Positions 1 through 10,103 of a stretch of DNA of 64,000 nucleotides are shown here, one piece after another. Position 1 is the stretch's first letter, and every line of letters begins with the position of its first letter. The position numbers and the translations under genes were made by a program. The DNA comes from JADLHS01 sp049840435 (GTDB lineage: Bacteria; Verrucomicrobiota; Verrucomicrobiia; Limisphaerales; JADLHS01): positions 62,001 to 126,000 of the forward strand of contig JASGKY010000032.1 of the NCBI GenBank assembly GCA_049840435.1, given 5' to 3'. Under the pieces are notes generated by a model. The model saw only the letters and a list, made by a program, of their open reading frames with translations, was not told the origin of the DNA and made no database searches.

Positions 1-548
1 ACCTTTAACCCCGCACGCTCAAGGGCCGGTGGATTGATTTCAAATCGAACCTTTCCCGTTTCTTTGAAAAAGCCGATCATGCCGCCTTGCAAAGCGAAGC
101 CCGCTTCATCGGCAACGGTCAAGATGGGACGCGCCTGAAAGGCCGCTATCAGTTCCGCAAAACGTGGTGCTTCCGAGGCGCAGATGAAAACCACTTGGCA
201 CTCTAACAATTCGGCGGCCCGGCGGGCCCGGCGGATCTCGATGGATCGCCCATTCACTTTTTCAGTTTTGATCGCCTGATCAAATTTTCCACCAAACGGG
301 TCTTCACCGAGAATGCCGACTACGAACGGCACCTGCGGATCCGCGGCCAAGGCATTGGTGGGCCATTGGACGAACATGGCAAACTTTAGCAGAAACGCCG
401 CCTTAACTTCGTATTCCACCTCACGAACTTCCTGAGCGCGCCCGGCCCCAGACAAGAACATGACGCTGAGCACAACCCCCACTGCGGTCCGCACAGATTT
501 TCCCCGTCCCTCAAGGGCAAATTTCAAAATGACGGCAACAAAACGCAT
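1..548 (-). CDS. YfiR-family (DUF4154) periplasmic protein, C-terminus cut by window edge
   Basis: The minus-strand frame opens at the ATG at 546-548 and runs off the left edge, giving about 182 residues. The first 40 or so residues contain a hydrophobic segment ending in SGAGRAQE, a plausible signal peptide; a second Met near its start could also be used. The mature part begins with the hallmark AAFLLKFAMFVQWP and continues with ILGEDPFG, VVFICASEAPRF and FALQGGMIGFF, the order expected for YfiR proteins. In Pseudomonas, YfiR is a periplasmic repressor of a diguanylate cyclase; in many environmental bacteria YfiR-like genes sit beside TonB receptors and sensor kinases. It begins 7 nt after the stop of the TonB receptor, so the two are very likely co-transcribed. 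The family call is firm; its signalling partner lies outside the window. Confidence 0.85.
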   Translation of the reverse strand, partial: MRFVAVILKFALEGRGKSVRTAVGVVLSVMFLSGAGRAQEVREVEYEVKAAFLLKFAMFVQWPTNALAADPQVPFVVGILGEDPFGGKFDQAIKTEKVNGRSIEIRRARRAAELLECQVVFICASEAPRFAELIAAFQARPILTVADEAGFALQGGMIGFFKETGKVRFEINPPALERAGLK

Positions 549-555
549 CAAAACT

Positions 556-2590
556 TCAGAAGCGATAAGTGACTTTCACTCGAAACGAACGACCGGCCAA
601 CGGAATCGTATCTTGCACATGTTCAGTGGAAGCGGAGTAACCATCACGCTCGTCGAATAGATTGTAAATAGATGCGGAGATTTCGAAGTTTTTGCCCACT
701 GGCCGGCCAAACAAAGTCGCGTTTGCCACCACGATGTCTCGGCTTTCGTTACCCATGACCGTCCGCACCGGGCTGGAATACTGGACGTCGAAGCCGGCCC
801 AAAGCTTGTTCAGCCACACCGGCACAGTGAGATTGAACTTGGCAAGGTGGCGGGGAGAGTTACTCAACTCGAGATTCGTGGCGTCATCCTCGGCTTGTTG
901 CAATGCATAGCCCACGCGAGCCGTCAGCCCATTTTTGTATCGTGCCTCCAATCCTAGTTCCAATCCCAGCGCCGTAGCTGCATCGGTGTTTTGAAAAACT
1001 AACAATCCATCATTCGGATCGAATACTTGGGAAGCCAGATCATCGATTTCGTAGTAATAGCCCGACGCACTGAATTTCAGACTACCGGGCAAACCCTGCT
1101 CCCAAACCAGTTCGTAGGTGCGGATTTCCTCCGGTTGCAAGCTGGGATTGGCTTTGGCCTGCCCAGGATAACTGTAATAGAGCTCGTAAGCATTCGGCGC
1201 GCGAAAGGCTTCACCGTATAAGGCCTTGAAGGTAGTCTCGGACCACGGTTGATAAATCAAGGCCAGCCGCGGATTGAAAGATTCACCAAAGCTACTGTAG
1301 TAATCAACGCGCCCACCTGCATTCAAAACCAAATTGGTCAGGATGCTGAATTCCGCCTGGGCGAAGGCGCCGAAGTTATTGCCGTCCTGCTGATCGTCCA
1401 AATAGACGGCCGCCGGGGTAACATCGTAATTGCGCTGTTCCATCATGAGGTTCTCTTGATAATCCCCCCCCAAAACCAGCCGACACCAGTCCGCCGTTTG
1501 CCAGTTCAGCTGTAGATCAGCACTCGCCCACTCTCCCCGGGAATCGTCCTTGTTCACATACCGCCCCGCCCCGGTGCCATAGGGATAATCTCCCTCATAC
1601 CACGACCAATCATAAGCGGCGTGCCCAATAAATTTCACCGTATCGGTGAACTCATGTTCCGTCTTCAAATCCACATAGGCACGCTCATCTGTCGTCAATT
1701 CGCCTCCGTCATTGAATGTCGTCCCGTACGATGCGGTCGGGATTTCTTTGCGCCGCCACGCCCAACCACCAGCCAAAGTAAAGTCGTGCCAACCCGCAGA
1801 ACCATAAAACCGGTAGCCACGATCACCGTCAGAATTTTCTGCCTGGCCATTGTTTGTGGCTGGCGAATCAAACTCGGGAAAATAAACTCGCGACTCGCCC
1901 GCAGTATCGAACGCTGATCCAGAGAGTAAGAGCTCAATCCCGCCATCCAGTTGCTTTCCGAGGGTGAATCCTCCCTTAAAAGCTTCGTCTGCGCCCGCCT
2001 CCCCGGTGACTTCTAATCCATCCACCGCATGGCCGTCGCGCGTCACGACATTGACCACGCCAAAAAAAGCATTGTTTCCATATATTGAGGAACTGGGCCC
2101 ACGAATCACCTCGACACGCTCAATCAAATCCACATCCAAGAAGCCTTCTGTTCCGTATAATCCTTGACCATAAATGTTGTCATTCATCCGATGCCCATCC
2201 ACTAGCAGCAAAACGCGAGAACTGTAGTCGCCCGGACGATTGAAGCCACGGATTCCAACATAGGAGTAATTGCGATCATCGCTGACATAAACACCGTTAA
2301 CAGAGCGCATCACATCTGCCAGCGTACCGATAACCGTGCTTTTGAATCTCATCCCGAGTCACCAAACTAACCGAGGAAGGTGCCTGTGTGGTTTTTTGCT
2401 CGTACTTAGAAGCCCCATAGACCTTGTCCACCTCCACCTCGAGCAGTTGCTCTAAACTCAGCTCCATGAAATTACTCGACCGCCCCCCAACTGGAGAAAT
2501 CCCTACCCCCTCATCACCTTGAACGCACAAATTTAAGGATAACGCCCCCAATAAGAAAAATATGATTCTCCGTGCCGCAGTCAAAGACAT
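556..2590 (-). CDS. TonB-dependent outer-membrane receptor, interrupted by a 1-nt frameshift near 2328
   Basis: Two minus-strand frames make one receptor. The N-terminal frame carries a signal peptide (start at 2590, MSLTAARR then a hydrophobic run), the segment LEQLLEVEVDKV, and the plug start PSSVSLVTRDEIQKHGYR. The other frame continues with TLADVMRSVNGVYV, VGIRGF, LLVDGHRMND and VEVIRGPSSSIYGNNAF, all standard plug motifs, then a long beta-barrel ending in VKVTYRF, with the terminal aromatic typical of outer-membrane proteins. Removing one base at 2324-2330 joins them seamlessly (GYR-TLADV) and gives 677 residues. The protein would import a TonB-energised substrate that cannot be named from the sequence. 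It precedes the yfiR-like gene in the same operon. As sequenced it is broken; sequencing error is likelier than decay because the rest is intact. Confidence 0.88.
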
Positions 2591-3029
2591 GCGAACACAG
2601 ATCGTGCTTAGATTATGGGCACAAAACGGAGTCTGACGGTTCATCCTCATCTCGGAAAGCAGCTTCCAATCCAAGCACCAAAACAACGAATAAGCATTGA
2701 AATCAAACAAGTTGCGCTTCAATGAAAAATCACTTGAGGAAAATTTTTCCCAGCTTCCACCTAATAGCGGTTAACCAGATCCGGAAAGTTTTTTCCACCC
2801 GACACACTCTCGTTTGAAGATCAAGAATTATGGTCGTAAATCCTTTTCGCAAAACGGCCAAAAGAACATTCGCAGCCAAGCGTTGAAGCAATGTTGCCAC
2901 AATCAGGAAAAACCCCGGAGGATATCGGGAAAAACCCGGAGAAATCTATTGACAATTTTGCCAACCGGTTCTTAATCAGCACATCGACCCAGAGTATTTG
3001 ACCCAAACCTCTGGTGAGTAAAACCAGCT
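2591..3029. other. Divergent intergenic region between TonB receptor and PEP-CTERM genes
   Basis: This 439-nt stretch separates genes that point away from each other, so it should carry promoters for both strands. The open frames in it (for example the N-terminal extension of the receptor up to 2722 and a 61-codon minus-strand frame) have no recognisable content. On the plus side I see a pair of near-identical 14-15 bp direct repeats followed by a TTGACA box, annotated separately. I see no clear minus-strand promoter and no RNA gene. Confidence 0.5.
2906..2977 (+). promoter_or_regulatory. Candidate promoter with upstream direct repeats for the PEP-CTERM genes
   Basis: A perfect TTGACA lies at 2949-2954, followed after 17 nt by TTAATC at 2972-2977, about 50 nt before the PEP-CTERM start codon. 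Immediately upstream are two direct repeats, GGAAAAACCCCGGAG at 2906-2920 and GGAAAAACCCGGAG at 2928-2941, starting 22 bp apart (two helical turns). This resembles a tandem activator or repressor site. The -10 match is only moderate and no regulator is assigned. Confidence 0.4.
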
Positions 3030-3894
3030 ATGATCAATCAGAAGCAGCAGCATACCCTAATTGTACACTTTTTGCGTCTGACCTGTGTTGTAGTTTTGCC
3101 CTGCCTTCTGGCAGCTCAAACATCAAAGGCTCAAGCCTATACGCTAACAGATAACAACTCCTCCATTGGATTAAATGTCGCCAATGGCGGGTTTGGCCCT
3201 GCTGGACTTACGAGTTGGGTTGTTGACGGCGTCAATCAACTCAATCGCCAGTCCTTTTTCTATCGGGTGGGGAGTGGCCAAGCAGTACGCTTTGGACAAC
3301 ATTACAGCGTCGCCTTTGGTCAACCTATCTGGAAATAACATTGAAGTCACCTACGCTAACGCTAATTTTGGGATCAAGCTTAGTTACACCCTGCAAGGAT
3401 ATGCCTCAGGAAGCGGTCATTCGGGAGCTACACTAGGCGTCAACCTCGTCAACTACCAAGCAAGCCCGCTGGATTTTCACCTCTTCCAATATTCCGACTT
3501 CGATCTCGGTGGTAGCACCGGGGCGCAATCTGTTAGCTTTCTCAAAGCACTGGGTAAATTTAACCGCGCGGTACAAACGACTGGTTCGTTGTCGATGACG
3601 AATACCTTTAACGGCACTGCCCTTCCCAACCCAACGCCACAAGTTGAAGCAAATACTTTTAATACAACGCTGTTGAGTTTGGCAGACTTAAGTCAAACCT
3701 CCTTCAATAGCCTCAGCACCAATGCGGGCCCAGGCAATGTGACCTACGCCATTCAATATGATTTGTTATTGAACGCTGGCGAGAGCTTTGTGCTGAGTGA
3801 ACAGTTCAGCATGGCAGTCCCGGAGCCTACGTCTGCTGGTTTATTACTCATCGCTATCGGCTCCCTCGCCTTGGGCTATCGAAAAAAGTCTTAG
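3030..3894 (+). CDS. PEP-CTERM sorting-domain protein, interrupted by a 1-nt frameshift near 3284
   Basis: Starts at ATG 3030 with a signal peptide (hydrophobic run ending around SKAQA), then a mature domain and a C-terminal PEP-CTERM tripartite tail: VPEPTS, a hydrophobic helix, then GYRKKS. Such tails are recognised by an exosortase in exopolysaccharide-associated sorting; no exosortase gene is in the window. As sequenced the gene is split: the first frame ends at 3338 and the second carries the rest. Deleting one base around 3280-3284 joins FFYRVGSG to QYALDN, matching the layout FFWYRTSSGPQY of the next gene, and gives 287 residues. Both genes share LTxxNS, NQLN, the FYQYNDFNL-like stretch and the tail, so they are tandem paralogues. 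The function of the mature domain is unknown. Confidence 0.85.
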
Positions 3895-3946
3895 TTTTAA
3901 TTAGCCCTGCCCTGAATTCAGATAATACAACCACACAGTAAAATTT

Positions 3947-4762
3947 ATGCTCAAATTGCAACAGCTTGCCTTGATTTCTACGGCGATCATTTCAATTGGG
4001 TCAACCGCCAACGCTGCGTCTTTCGCCCTGACCGAAGGCAACTCGACTTTTGTGGTTGATCCCATGTCCCAAACCGGAGCCTCCCAGTGGTCAATCGGCG
4101 GCAACAACCAATTGAATCAACAGTTTTTTTGGTACCGCACCAGCAGCGGGCCGCAATACTCGATTGAAAATGGCGCTACCACTATTACGCCGACCTATAA
4201 CGGGGCTGACAAACTCAGCGTTAAATACAATTACGGCGGCATTTTCTCCATTGATGTCCATTACAATTTGAACAGCTTGGGTGGCAATTCTGCGCAAATG
4301 GAACAATCCGTTGGAATCACAAACCTGACTGGCGGTGCACTGAGCATCAACTTTTATCAATACAATGACTTCAATCTCGCCGGCACAGCTGGCTCAGACG
4401 AAGTCTGGATTGAAAACTCAGCCGCGCTGCAACAAGAAGGCACCCTCGCCATCACCGAAAGCGGTATTGATCCTTTGGCCATGTATTTTGAAGGCAATAC
4501 GACTGGTGGAACTTCTTCCACCCTTTACAAACTCAACAACTCCGCCAACTTGAATCTGGACAATACTGGCTATGCTAGCGGCGACGCTACTTGGGCATTT
4601 CAGTGGCAATTTAATCTTAGCGGTATCAATAGTGGAGTAGAAATCTTGAAGGGCCAGAACTTGGCCATCACCCTCATTCCTGAACCCACGACGCTGTCGC
4701 TCGCGCTGCTAGGGCTTGCGGTCGCGGGTTATCGGAAGAAACAGCATCGCTCCAAACTCTGA
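3947..4762 (+). CDS. PEP-CTERM sorting-domain protein (intact paralogue)
   Basis: 271 residues starting at ATG 3947. The signal peptide is MLKLQQLALI through about TANAA. The mature part contains SFALTEGNSTFVVD, NNQLNQQFFWYR, YQYNDFNLAG and ends with IPEPTTLSLALLGLAVAGYR followed by basic residues, a textbook PEP-CTERM anchor. It lies 52 nt after its frameshifted paralogue and ahead of a strong terminator, so the pair probably forms one transcript. Family knowledge: PEP-CTERM proteins are exported, cleaved and attached by an exosortase, and often contribute to matrix or floc formation. Nothing in the mature domain reveals a catalytic role. Confidence 0.9.
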   Translation: MLKLQQLALISTAIISIGSTANAASFALTEGNSTFVVDPMSQTGASQWSIGGNNQLNQQFFWYRTSSGPQYSIENGATTITPTYNGADKLSVKYNYGGIFSIDVHYNLNSLGGNSAQMEQSVGITNLTGGALSINFYQYNDFNLAGTAGSDEVWIENSAALQQEGTLAITESGIDPLAMYFEGNTTGGTSSTLYKLNNSANLNLDNTGYASGDATWAFQWQFNLSGINSGVEILKGQNLAITLIPEPTTLSLALLGLAVAGYRKKQHRSKL

Positions 4763-4782
4763 GTTTCTCAGTTTGTGATTAC

Positions 4783-4809
4783 AGGCCAGCCCACTGGGCT
4801 GGCCTTTTC
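4783..4809 (+). terminator. Rho-independent terminator after the PEP-CTERM pair
   Basis: A perfect 10-bp stem, AGGCCAGCCC pairing with GGGCTGGCCT across a 3-nt loop (ACT), is followed directly by TTTTC. It begins 21 nt after the PEP-CTERM stop codon. Confidence 0.85.
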
Positions 4810-4820
4810 AGTTGCTACCG

Positions 4821-7800
4821 ATGCGTTTTAGCACCCAACCTCTACTTAATCGCATCTCTCCTCATTTGGTAGAGTCCTTTCCGCGACTCGCCATGCGCCG
4901 CTTCGTGTTGCTCGCGATGGCAACGTTCTGCTGCTGGGTCGGCTATGCGGGCGGTAGCGGGTTGAACACGATCATCGTCATCAATCAACAGAACCTAGAT
5001 TCGCTCGCGCTCGGAAATTATTACGCAGAAAAACGACAGGTCCCGCCTGAGAACATTCTGCGGATCAACTGGACGGGCGGACCGATTGCTTGGTCGGAAG
5101 CGCAATTTCTCGAAACGTTGCAAGCGCCGCTTGAGGCTCGGATCACCGCGGCCAATCTCAGCAACCAGATTGATTGCGTTGCGCTCTCGATGGGCATCCC
5201 GTTCCAAATCATCAGCCCCAGCGCCACCAATAGTACCCACGGCAGCCCTGTTCTACGGCATAAAGACCAATGCCAATGGCACCCCCAGCCAGGCATCACA
5301 AACAGCTACGCCGCCAGCGAGCAGATTTTTTCCCACTCTCGCCCCACCAGTGCTCCCACCGGCACAAAATCCTATCTGGCTACCATGATCACCGGGAGCA
5401 CACTCGCCGAAGCGATGCAATTGGTGAACCAAGGTTCGTCGGCAGATGCCAGCTTCCCAACCCAGCCCATTATCCTGGCAAAAACCAGTGACCCTGACCG
5501 CAATATCCGGCATCCCTACTTCGACAACGCCATTCTTAACAACCGGGTGCTGGCAAAAACGACCGTGCTCCGCACCAACACAACGTCCCCGCCAAACCAA
5601 ACCGCTCTGCTGGGCTATGCCACCGGAATGAAATCATTCGAAGTCGCCCCCAGCACGTTCACCTCAGGGGCCATCGCCGACAATGTGACCTCTTTCGGCG
5701 GTATAATCTTCGGCCCGAACGATCAAACCAATCTCCTCGCCTTTATCACCGCCGGAGCAGCGGGCAGTTATGGCACTGTTACCGAACCTGGCAGCATCGC
5801 CAAAAAATTTCCTGACCCGCAGGTTTACTTTTATCAGGCCCGTGGGTTCAACATCGCTGAATCTTACTATCAAAGCCTGGCCCAGCCGCATCTGGGATTG
5901 GTGGTCGCCGAGCCACTGGCTGCACCATTCACCCGCGCCGGCTCCGGCCACTGGGTAGGAGGCATTTCCAATTCCATTCTCACCCAGACAGCTTCGCTAT
6001 CCGTACAGTTCAAAGCCACCACTATCACACAACCGCTGCAACAACTTGATCTCTTCGTGGACGGCAAATACTTCGTTACCGTGACAAATCTCCCGCCTCG
6101 TCCCCAAGACACTTTGCACCTGCGCCTGAACGGTTACCCACTCGACTTCCCCATCTCCACCAACGCTACTCTTGCTTCCGTAGCTCAAGGCCTCGCCGCC
6201 CTGATCAATACAGCCACCGTCACTAACGTCGTAAAAATACAAGCCTCCGCTCGGGGCGACCGAATCGAATTCCAATCCACGGCCACCAATCACACTTCCT
6301 TTCCCTTTTTCACCGCCTCCCCAACCGCCGGCACCACCAGTGATTTTTTCCGCCTCGATTACCTGACAGATTCCGTTCCGCCGCGGTTGCTCAACAGCGC
6401 CTTGGGACCCGGATCGGACCTTTCACATGCAGTTGGAATTTCCCACCTCGCAGCCCTACGTCCTCCAAGCCTCCACCAACCTGACTCATTGGCTGCCGCT
6501 TTTCACCAACATCTCCGCTGGTTTGCAGACCTATTACGATCTTGAGTCCACCAATTTCTCGCGCCGCTTCTATCGCGTGATCGGCCCTGCCACCAACCTC
6601 GCGCCCACCATTGTGATCGCTCCGCAACCAACCGGCGTCAGCTTGCGCATCACTAGTCAAATTGGCCAAGCCTGCGCCATTTTAAGTTCCACCAACCTGC
6701 TCCACTGGACCGGACTCACCACCAATCACGCCGGCGGCACGGTTGACTACCCCCTGCCTTGGGACGGCAGTTCCGTCGGACGATTTTTCCGCGCGTGGAT
6801 CGTTCCCACGACTCTCCCAACCACCACGCTGGTTTCCACCGCGGCAGGCAGTCCGCTCCTCCAGATTGACAACGCCGTCCGGCCCTACTGCGTCGCTTAC
6901 AGTACCAACACGCAAGATTGGACACCGCTGCTCACCAATTTTCTCTTCCGGGAAATTCAAGCCACCGCCACCAGTTCAGGCCCGGGCAATTCCCCGCCAC
7001 AGACTTTCCTCCATTTCAGTCAGCCAACCTTTCTCCACTCCGAAGCGCTCGGCGTGCAGGATTACACTATTCTCAACAACACTCTCGCCGCCGGCGCATG
7101 GTTGCAATTCACTTTCACCAAGACCAACGGCCAAACTGTTATCCTCGGTGTCACCAACAACGCGGCGGGTATCGCTGCTTCGAATCTCGCTCAACAAATC
7201 TACACGCTCATCAACACTCACCCGAATCTGCAAGGTCCGGACGGACTCACAGCCGAGGACTACAGCGTCAACGCCAACGGCGACAGTAAATTCAATTTGT
7301 ACGCCCGCAGCGGTGGTTATCCCGCAGCCAACATCGGTGTGCGCGCCTATCGTTCGGGCCTCAACATTCTTCCCTCCAGTTGGCGCACGCTCACCAAGAA
7401 TCTCGCCGACCTCCAACCCCGCAACCATCTTTACGTAACTGCAGGCGTTACGGAACTTGCTGCCAGCTTCATGCTCGACACAACGCAACTCGCCGATGGT
7501 TATCACGAACTTGCCGCCGTGGCCTACGAAGGCAGCCACGTTCGCACTCAAACGCATGCCCCTGTTCCGATCTGCATCAGCAATTCGCCGCTGTCCGCCA
7601 CGCTCACCTTGCTCGACCTGACCAACACTGTACCAGTCAACGCTACGTCCCACATCCAAGTTTCCGCTAACACCAACAACGTCGCGCTCACTACGCTTTA
7701 CTCCACCGGCGGCACAATCGGTTTTGCCACCAACAATCCGACCGCCACCTTCGACGTCATCGGCACAAATCTCTGGATCGGGCGACACCCCTTCTATGCG

Positions 7801-7863
7801 ATCGTCGAGACGGCCAGCGGCCAGAAGTTTCGCACCCAGACAAGCTGGATTCGCTTACAGTAA
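4821..7863 (+). CDS. TIGR03790-family secreted protein with C-terminal STN/W repeat modules, frameshifted near 6420
   Basis: The N-terminal part matches the uncharacterised TIGR03790 family: LNTIIVINQQNLDSLALGNY, YAEKRQVPPENILRI and DCVALSMGIPF. Possible starts are ATG 4821 or ATG 4893; the latter (MRRFVLLAMATFCCWVGYAG) gives a cleaner signal peptide. The frame breaks near 6415-6424; deleting one base continues into QLEFPTSQPYVLQASTNL and the rest, for about 1013 residues from 4821. The C-terminal third has at least two copies of a module with STNLxxW ... LxTN ... RFYR/RFFR spacing, common in verrucomicrobial secreted proteins. The role is unknown. The gene ends 106 nt before the type II secretion ATPase, so it may be a substrate of that machinery, but this is only positional inference. 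Confidence 0.8.
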
Positions 7864-7969
7864 GCTTTAGGCGGTGCGATTTCGCAGCTCCCCAAAGATT
7901 TACTAGTGAGGAAACATCCCCGGCATTGTCAGTTTTTCAGGCGGCACAACCATCCGCCCGCGAAAAACA

Positions 7970-9076
7970 ATGTCAGCAGCTCCAACCAGCCTAGCAACCA
8001 AACCGGGCCCCAACGAAACAGACGCCCCCGGGGCACTGTTTCAAATCGTGCAACAGGCGATCAAAGCCCAAGCCAGCGACATCCACCTCCAGATGCGCGG
8101 TGGCGAAGCAGAGGTATCCTTCCGCCTTGATGGGGTGTTGACTACTATCACCACCTTGACCGCCCCACTGGCCGAGCGGGTATTCGGACGCATCAAATTT
8201 CTCGCCCGCCTCAAGACCTATCAAGATTCCCTGCCGCAAGATGGGCGCATTGAACGTGCGGAACTTGGCAGCCCTTATGATTTGCGCGTCGCCACCTATC
8301 CCACGGTCACCGGCGAAAAAATCGTCCTCCGCCTGTTCAACATCGCCACGACTAAAACCATCCGCGAGCTTGAAATCCCTGATACTGCTGCGACGGAGCT
8401 AGAGTCTTTCCTCCGCCAATCCGCTGGCCTGCTGCTGCTCACCGGGCCGGCTGGCAGCGGCAAAACCACCACGATTTACGCGTGCCTGCGCCACCTCGCC
8501 GAACTCGGCGGCCGTCACATCATCACCGTCGAAGATCCCGTCGAACAGGTCCTCCCTGGCATCATGCAAACTGAAATCAATGATGCCATCGGCTTGGATT
8601 TCGCCCGCGCCGCACGCCATCTGCTGCGCCAAGACCCGCAGGTGCTCGTCCTCGGCGAAATCCGCGACGAAGCCACCGCTCAGCTTGCCGTACGCGCTGG
8701 CCTTACCGGGCATCTCGTCATTTCGACGCTGCACGCCGGCTCATGTCAAGGCGTGTTGGAACGCCTGCTGACTATGTGTCCGGATCATTCTGCCGTCGCC
8801 GCCGCGTTGGAACTGATCGTCAACCAGCGCCTCCTCCGCCGGCTTTGTCGGCATTGCGCCGGCCACCAATGCGAACACTGCTTGCAAACCGGCTACGCCG
8901 GTCGCCTTCCCGTGTTGGAATGGTTGCGTGTCACGGATGAATTACGCGCCAAGATCCGTTCACACTCCCTCCAATCCATCCAGCCGCAACAACCTCTCGC
9001 CGCCGCCGCCCGTGACCTTTTGCAGCGCGGCTTGTCCAATCAACCAGAACTCCAGCGCGTGCTGGGCTCAATATGA
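7970..9076 (+). CDS. Type II secretion / type IV pilus assembly ATPase (GspE/PilB-like, short form)
   Basis: 368 residues. The core of a secretion-NTPase hexamer subunit is complete: an N-terminal SDIHLQ segment (residues 36-41), Walker A GPAGSGKTTT (159-168), the Asp-box VEDPVE (187-192), Walker B VLVLGEIRD (225-233) and the His-box TGHLVISTLHA (246-256). A Cys-rich stretch, CRHCAGHQCEHC, follows near residue 305, resembling the zinc motif of GspE. It lacks the N1 domain that docks GspE/PilB to its platform partner, so it is closer to PilT in length. Two GspF genes and three pseudopilin genes follow with tiny overlaps, so it should power pseudopilus assembly rather than retraction. Confidence 0.9.
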   Translation: MSAAPTSLATKPGPNETDAPGALFQIVQQAIKAQASDIHLQMRGGEAEVSFRLDGVLTTITTLTAPLAERVFGRIKFLARLKTYQDSLPQDGRIERAELGSPYDLRVATYPTVTGEKIVLRLFNIATTKTIRELEIPDTAATELESFLRQSAGLLLLTGPAGSGKTTTIYACLRHLAELGGRHIITVEDPVEQVLPGIMQTEINDAIGLDFARAARHLLRQDPQVLVLGEIRDEATAQLAVRAGLTGHLVISTLHAGSCQGVLERLLTMCPDHSAVAAALELIVNQRLLRRLCRHCAGHQCEHCLQTGYAGRLPVLEWLRVTDELRAKIRSHSLQSIQPQQPLAAAARDLLQRGLSNQPELQRVLGSI

Positions 9077-10095
9077 AAACTGACGAATTTGCATTCTTTA
9101 ACCAGCAGCTCGCCACAATGCTGAGCGACGGTCTTCCGCTCGAAGGCGCGCTGCAGCGACTTTGCGCTGAGATGGGCGACGCCACGCTGAAAACCCAGCT
9201 GCAAGCTCTGGAAGCGGATTTGCGCCAAGGGAAGCCACTCGCCGCTGCGCTCGCCGCGCGCACGCTTCCGGAGTTTTACAAGCGCATGATTCTGGTTGGC
9301 GTACAGAGCAACGATCTGCCCGGTGTCCTCTTACTCATGGCGGATTATTATCAACGCCAGCACGCGACGCTCACGCGGCTCAAAGGATTGCTGGTGTATC
9401 CGCTTCTCGTGTTAATCGCTGCGTTTGGCCTATCGCTCGTCATCTCGATCCTCTGGGGACAAGTCATCTGGCCTAGCCTGGCCACGATGTTCACCACCTC
9501 CGCCAGCAGTCTGCTTGGCAACAGCAGCCTGCCACTGTTCACCCGGCTTGCTTCTCAACTTTGGGCGCCACCGCTGTTGTTCGCGCTCGCGCTCCTGTTC
9601 ATTTTCACCATCATCCTGAGTCGCCGCCTCCGCACCAGAATCTGCTGGCGCTTGCCTGCGTTCCGGGATGCGTCCGTGGCTCAAGCCTCTACCGCGCTTT
9701 GGATCATGCTCAAGAGTGGGGTCACGCTGCGGGATGCCCTGGCCTTGATCGAACAACAGGAACTCGGCACGCCCGCCGGAAAAGACATCACCGTCTGGCG
9801 GCAACGCCTCGCCGCAGGCCACGGTCAATTCGCTGAGATCGCCGCCGAAAGCCACGCCTTCCCGGCCCTCTTCGTCTGGATGGTTTCCAACTCCGGCGCG
9901 GACCTCACTACCGGCTTCAAACGCGCCGCTGAAATTTATCAAGGCAAGTTTCAGCGCCACACGGAAACCCTGCTTTACGCCGTGCTGCCTGCAGCCATTA
10001 TCGCCTTGGGGCTGATGATCGCGGCGCAGGGTTATATGGCCGTCAGCTCCATCGCTCCTTTCTTGAAAGCTTTAATCAGCGTGGACGGTATGTGA
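9073..10095 (+). CDS. Type II secretion inner-membrane platform protein, GspF family (first copy)
   Basis: 340 residues, overlapping the ATPase gene by 4 nt (ATGA). It shows the T2SF pattern twice: a cytoplasmic helical bundle with MLSDGLPLEGALQRL and DLRQGKPLAAAL, a membrane segment (PLLVLIAAFGLSLVISILW), a second bundle with MLKSGVTLRDALAL and a final hydrophobic segment (YAVLPAAIIALGLMIAAQG). GspF proteins form the membrane platform that couples the ATPase to pseudopilin insertion. It is shorter than typical GspF (about 400 residues). A second, more diverged GspF follows, so the platform may be hetero-oligomeric. Confidence 0.88.
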   Translation: MKTDEFAFFNQQLATMLSDGLPLEGALQRLCAEMGDATLKTQLQALEADLRQGKPLAAALAARTLPEFYKRMILVGVQSNDLPGVLLLMADYYQRQHATLTRLKGLLVYPLLVLIAAFGLSLVISILWGQVIWPSLATMFTTSASSLLGNSSLPLFTRLASQLWAPPLLFALALLFIFTIILSRRLRTRICWRLPAFRDASVAQASTALWIMLKSGVTLRDALALIEQQELGTPAGKDITVWRQRLAAGHGQFAEIAAESHAFPALFVWMVSNSGADLTTGFKRAAEIYQGKFQRHTETLLYAVLPAAIIALGLMIAAQGYMAVSSIAPFLKALISVDGM

Positions 10096-10103
10096 ATTGA
10101 CTT

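Noticed and set aside
2821..3006. A 61-codon minus-strand frame upstream of the PEP-CTERM gene
   Set aside because: It overlaps the direct repeats and promoter-like sequence, has no ribosome-binding site and no recognisable protein features.
6427..7863. Treating the second half of the TIGR03790 gene as an independent gene starting at ATG 6427
   Set aside because: There is no ribosome-binding site or signal peptide at that ATG, the sequence begins mid-module, and a single-base change joins it to the upstream frame without loss.
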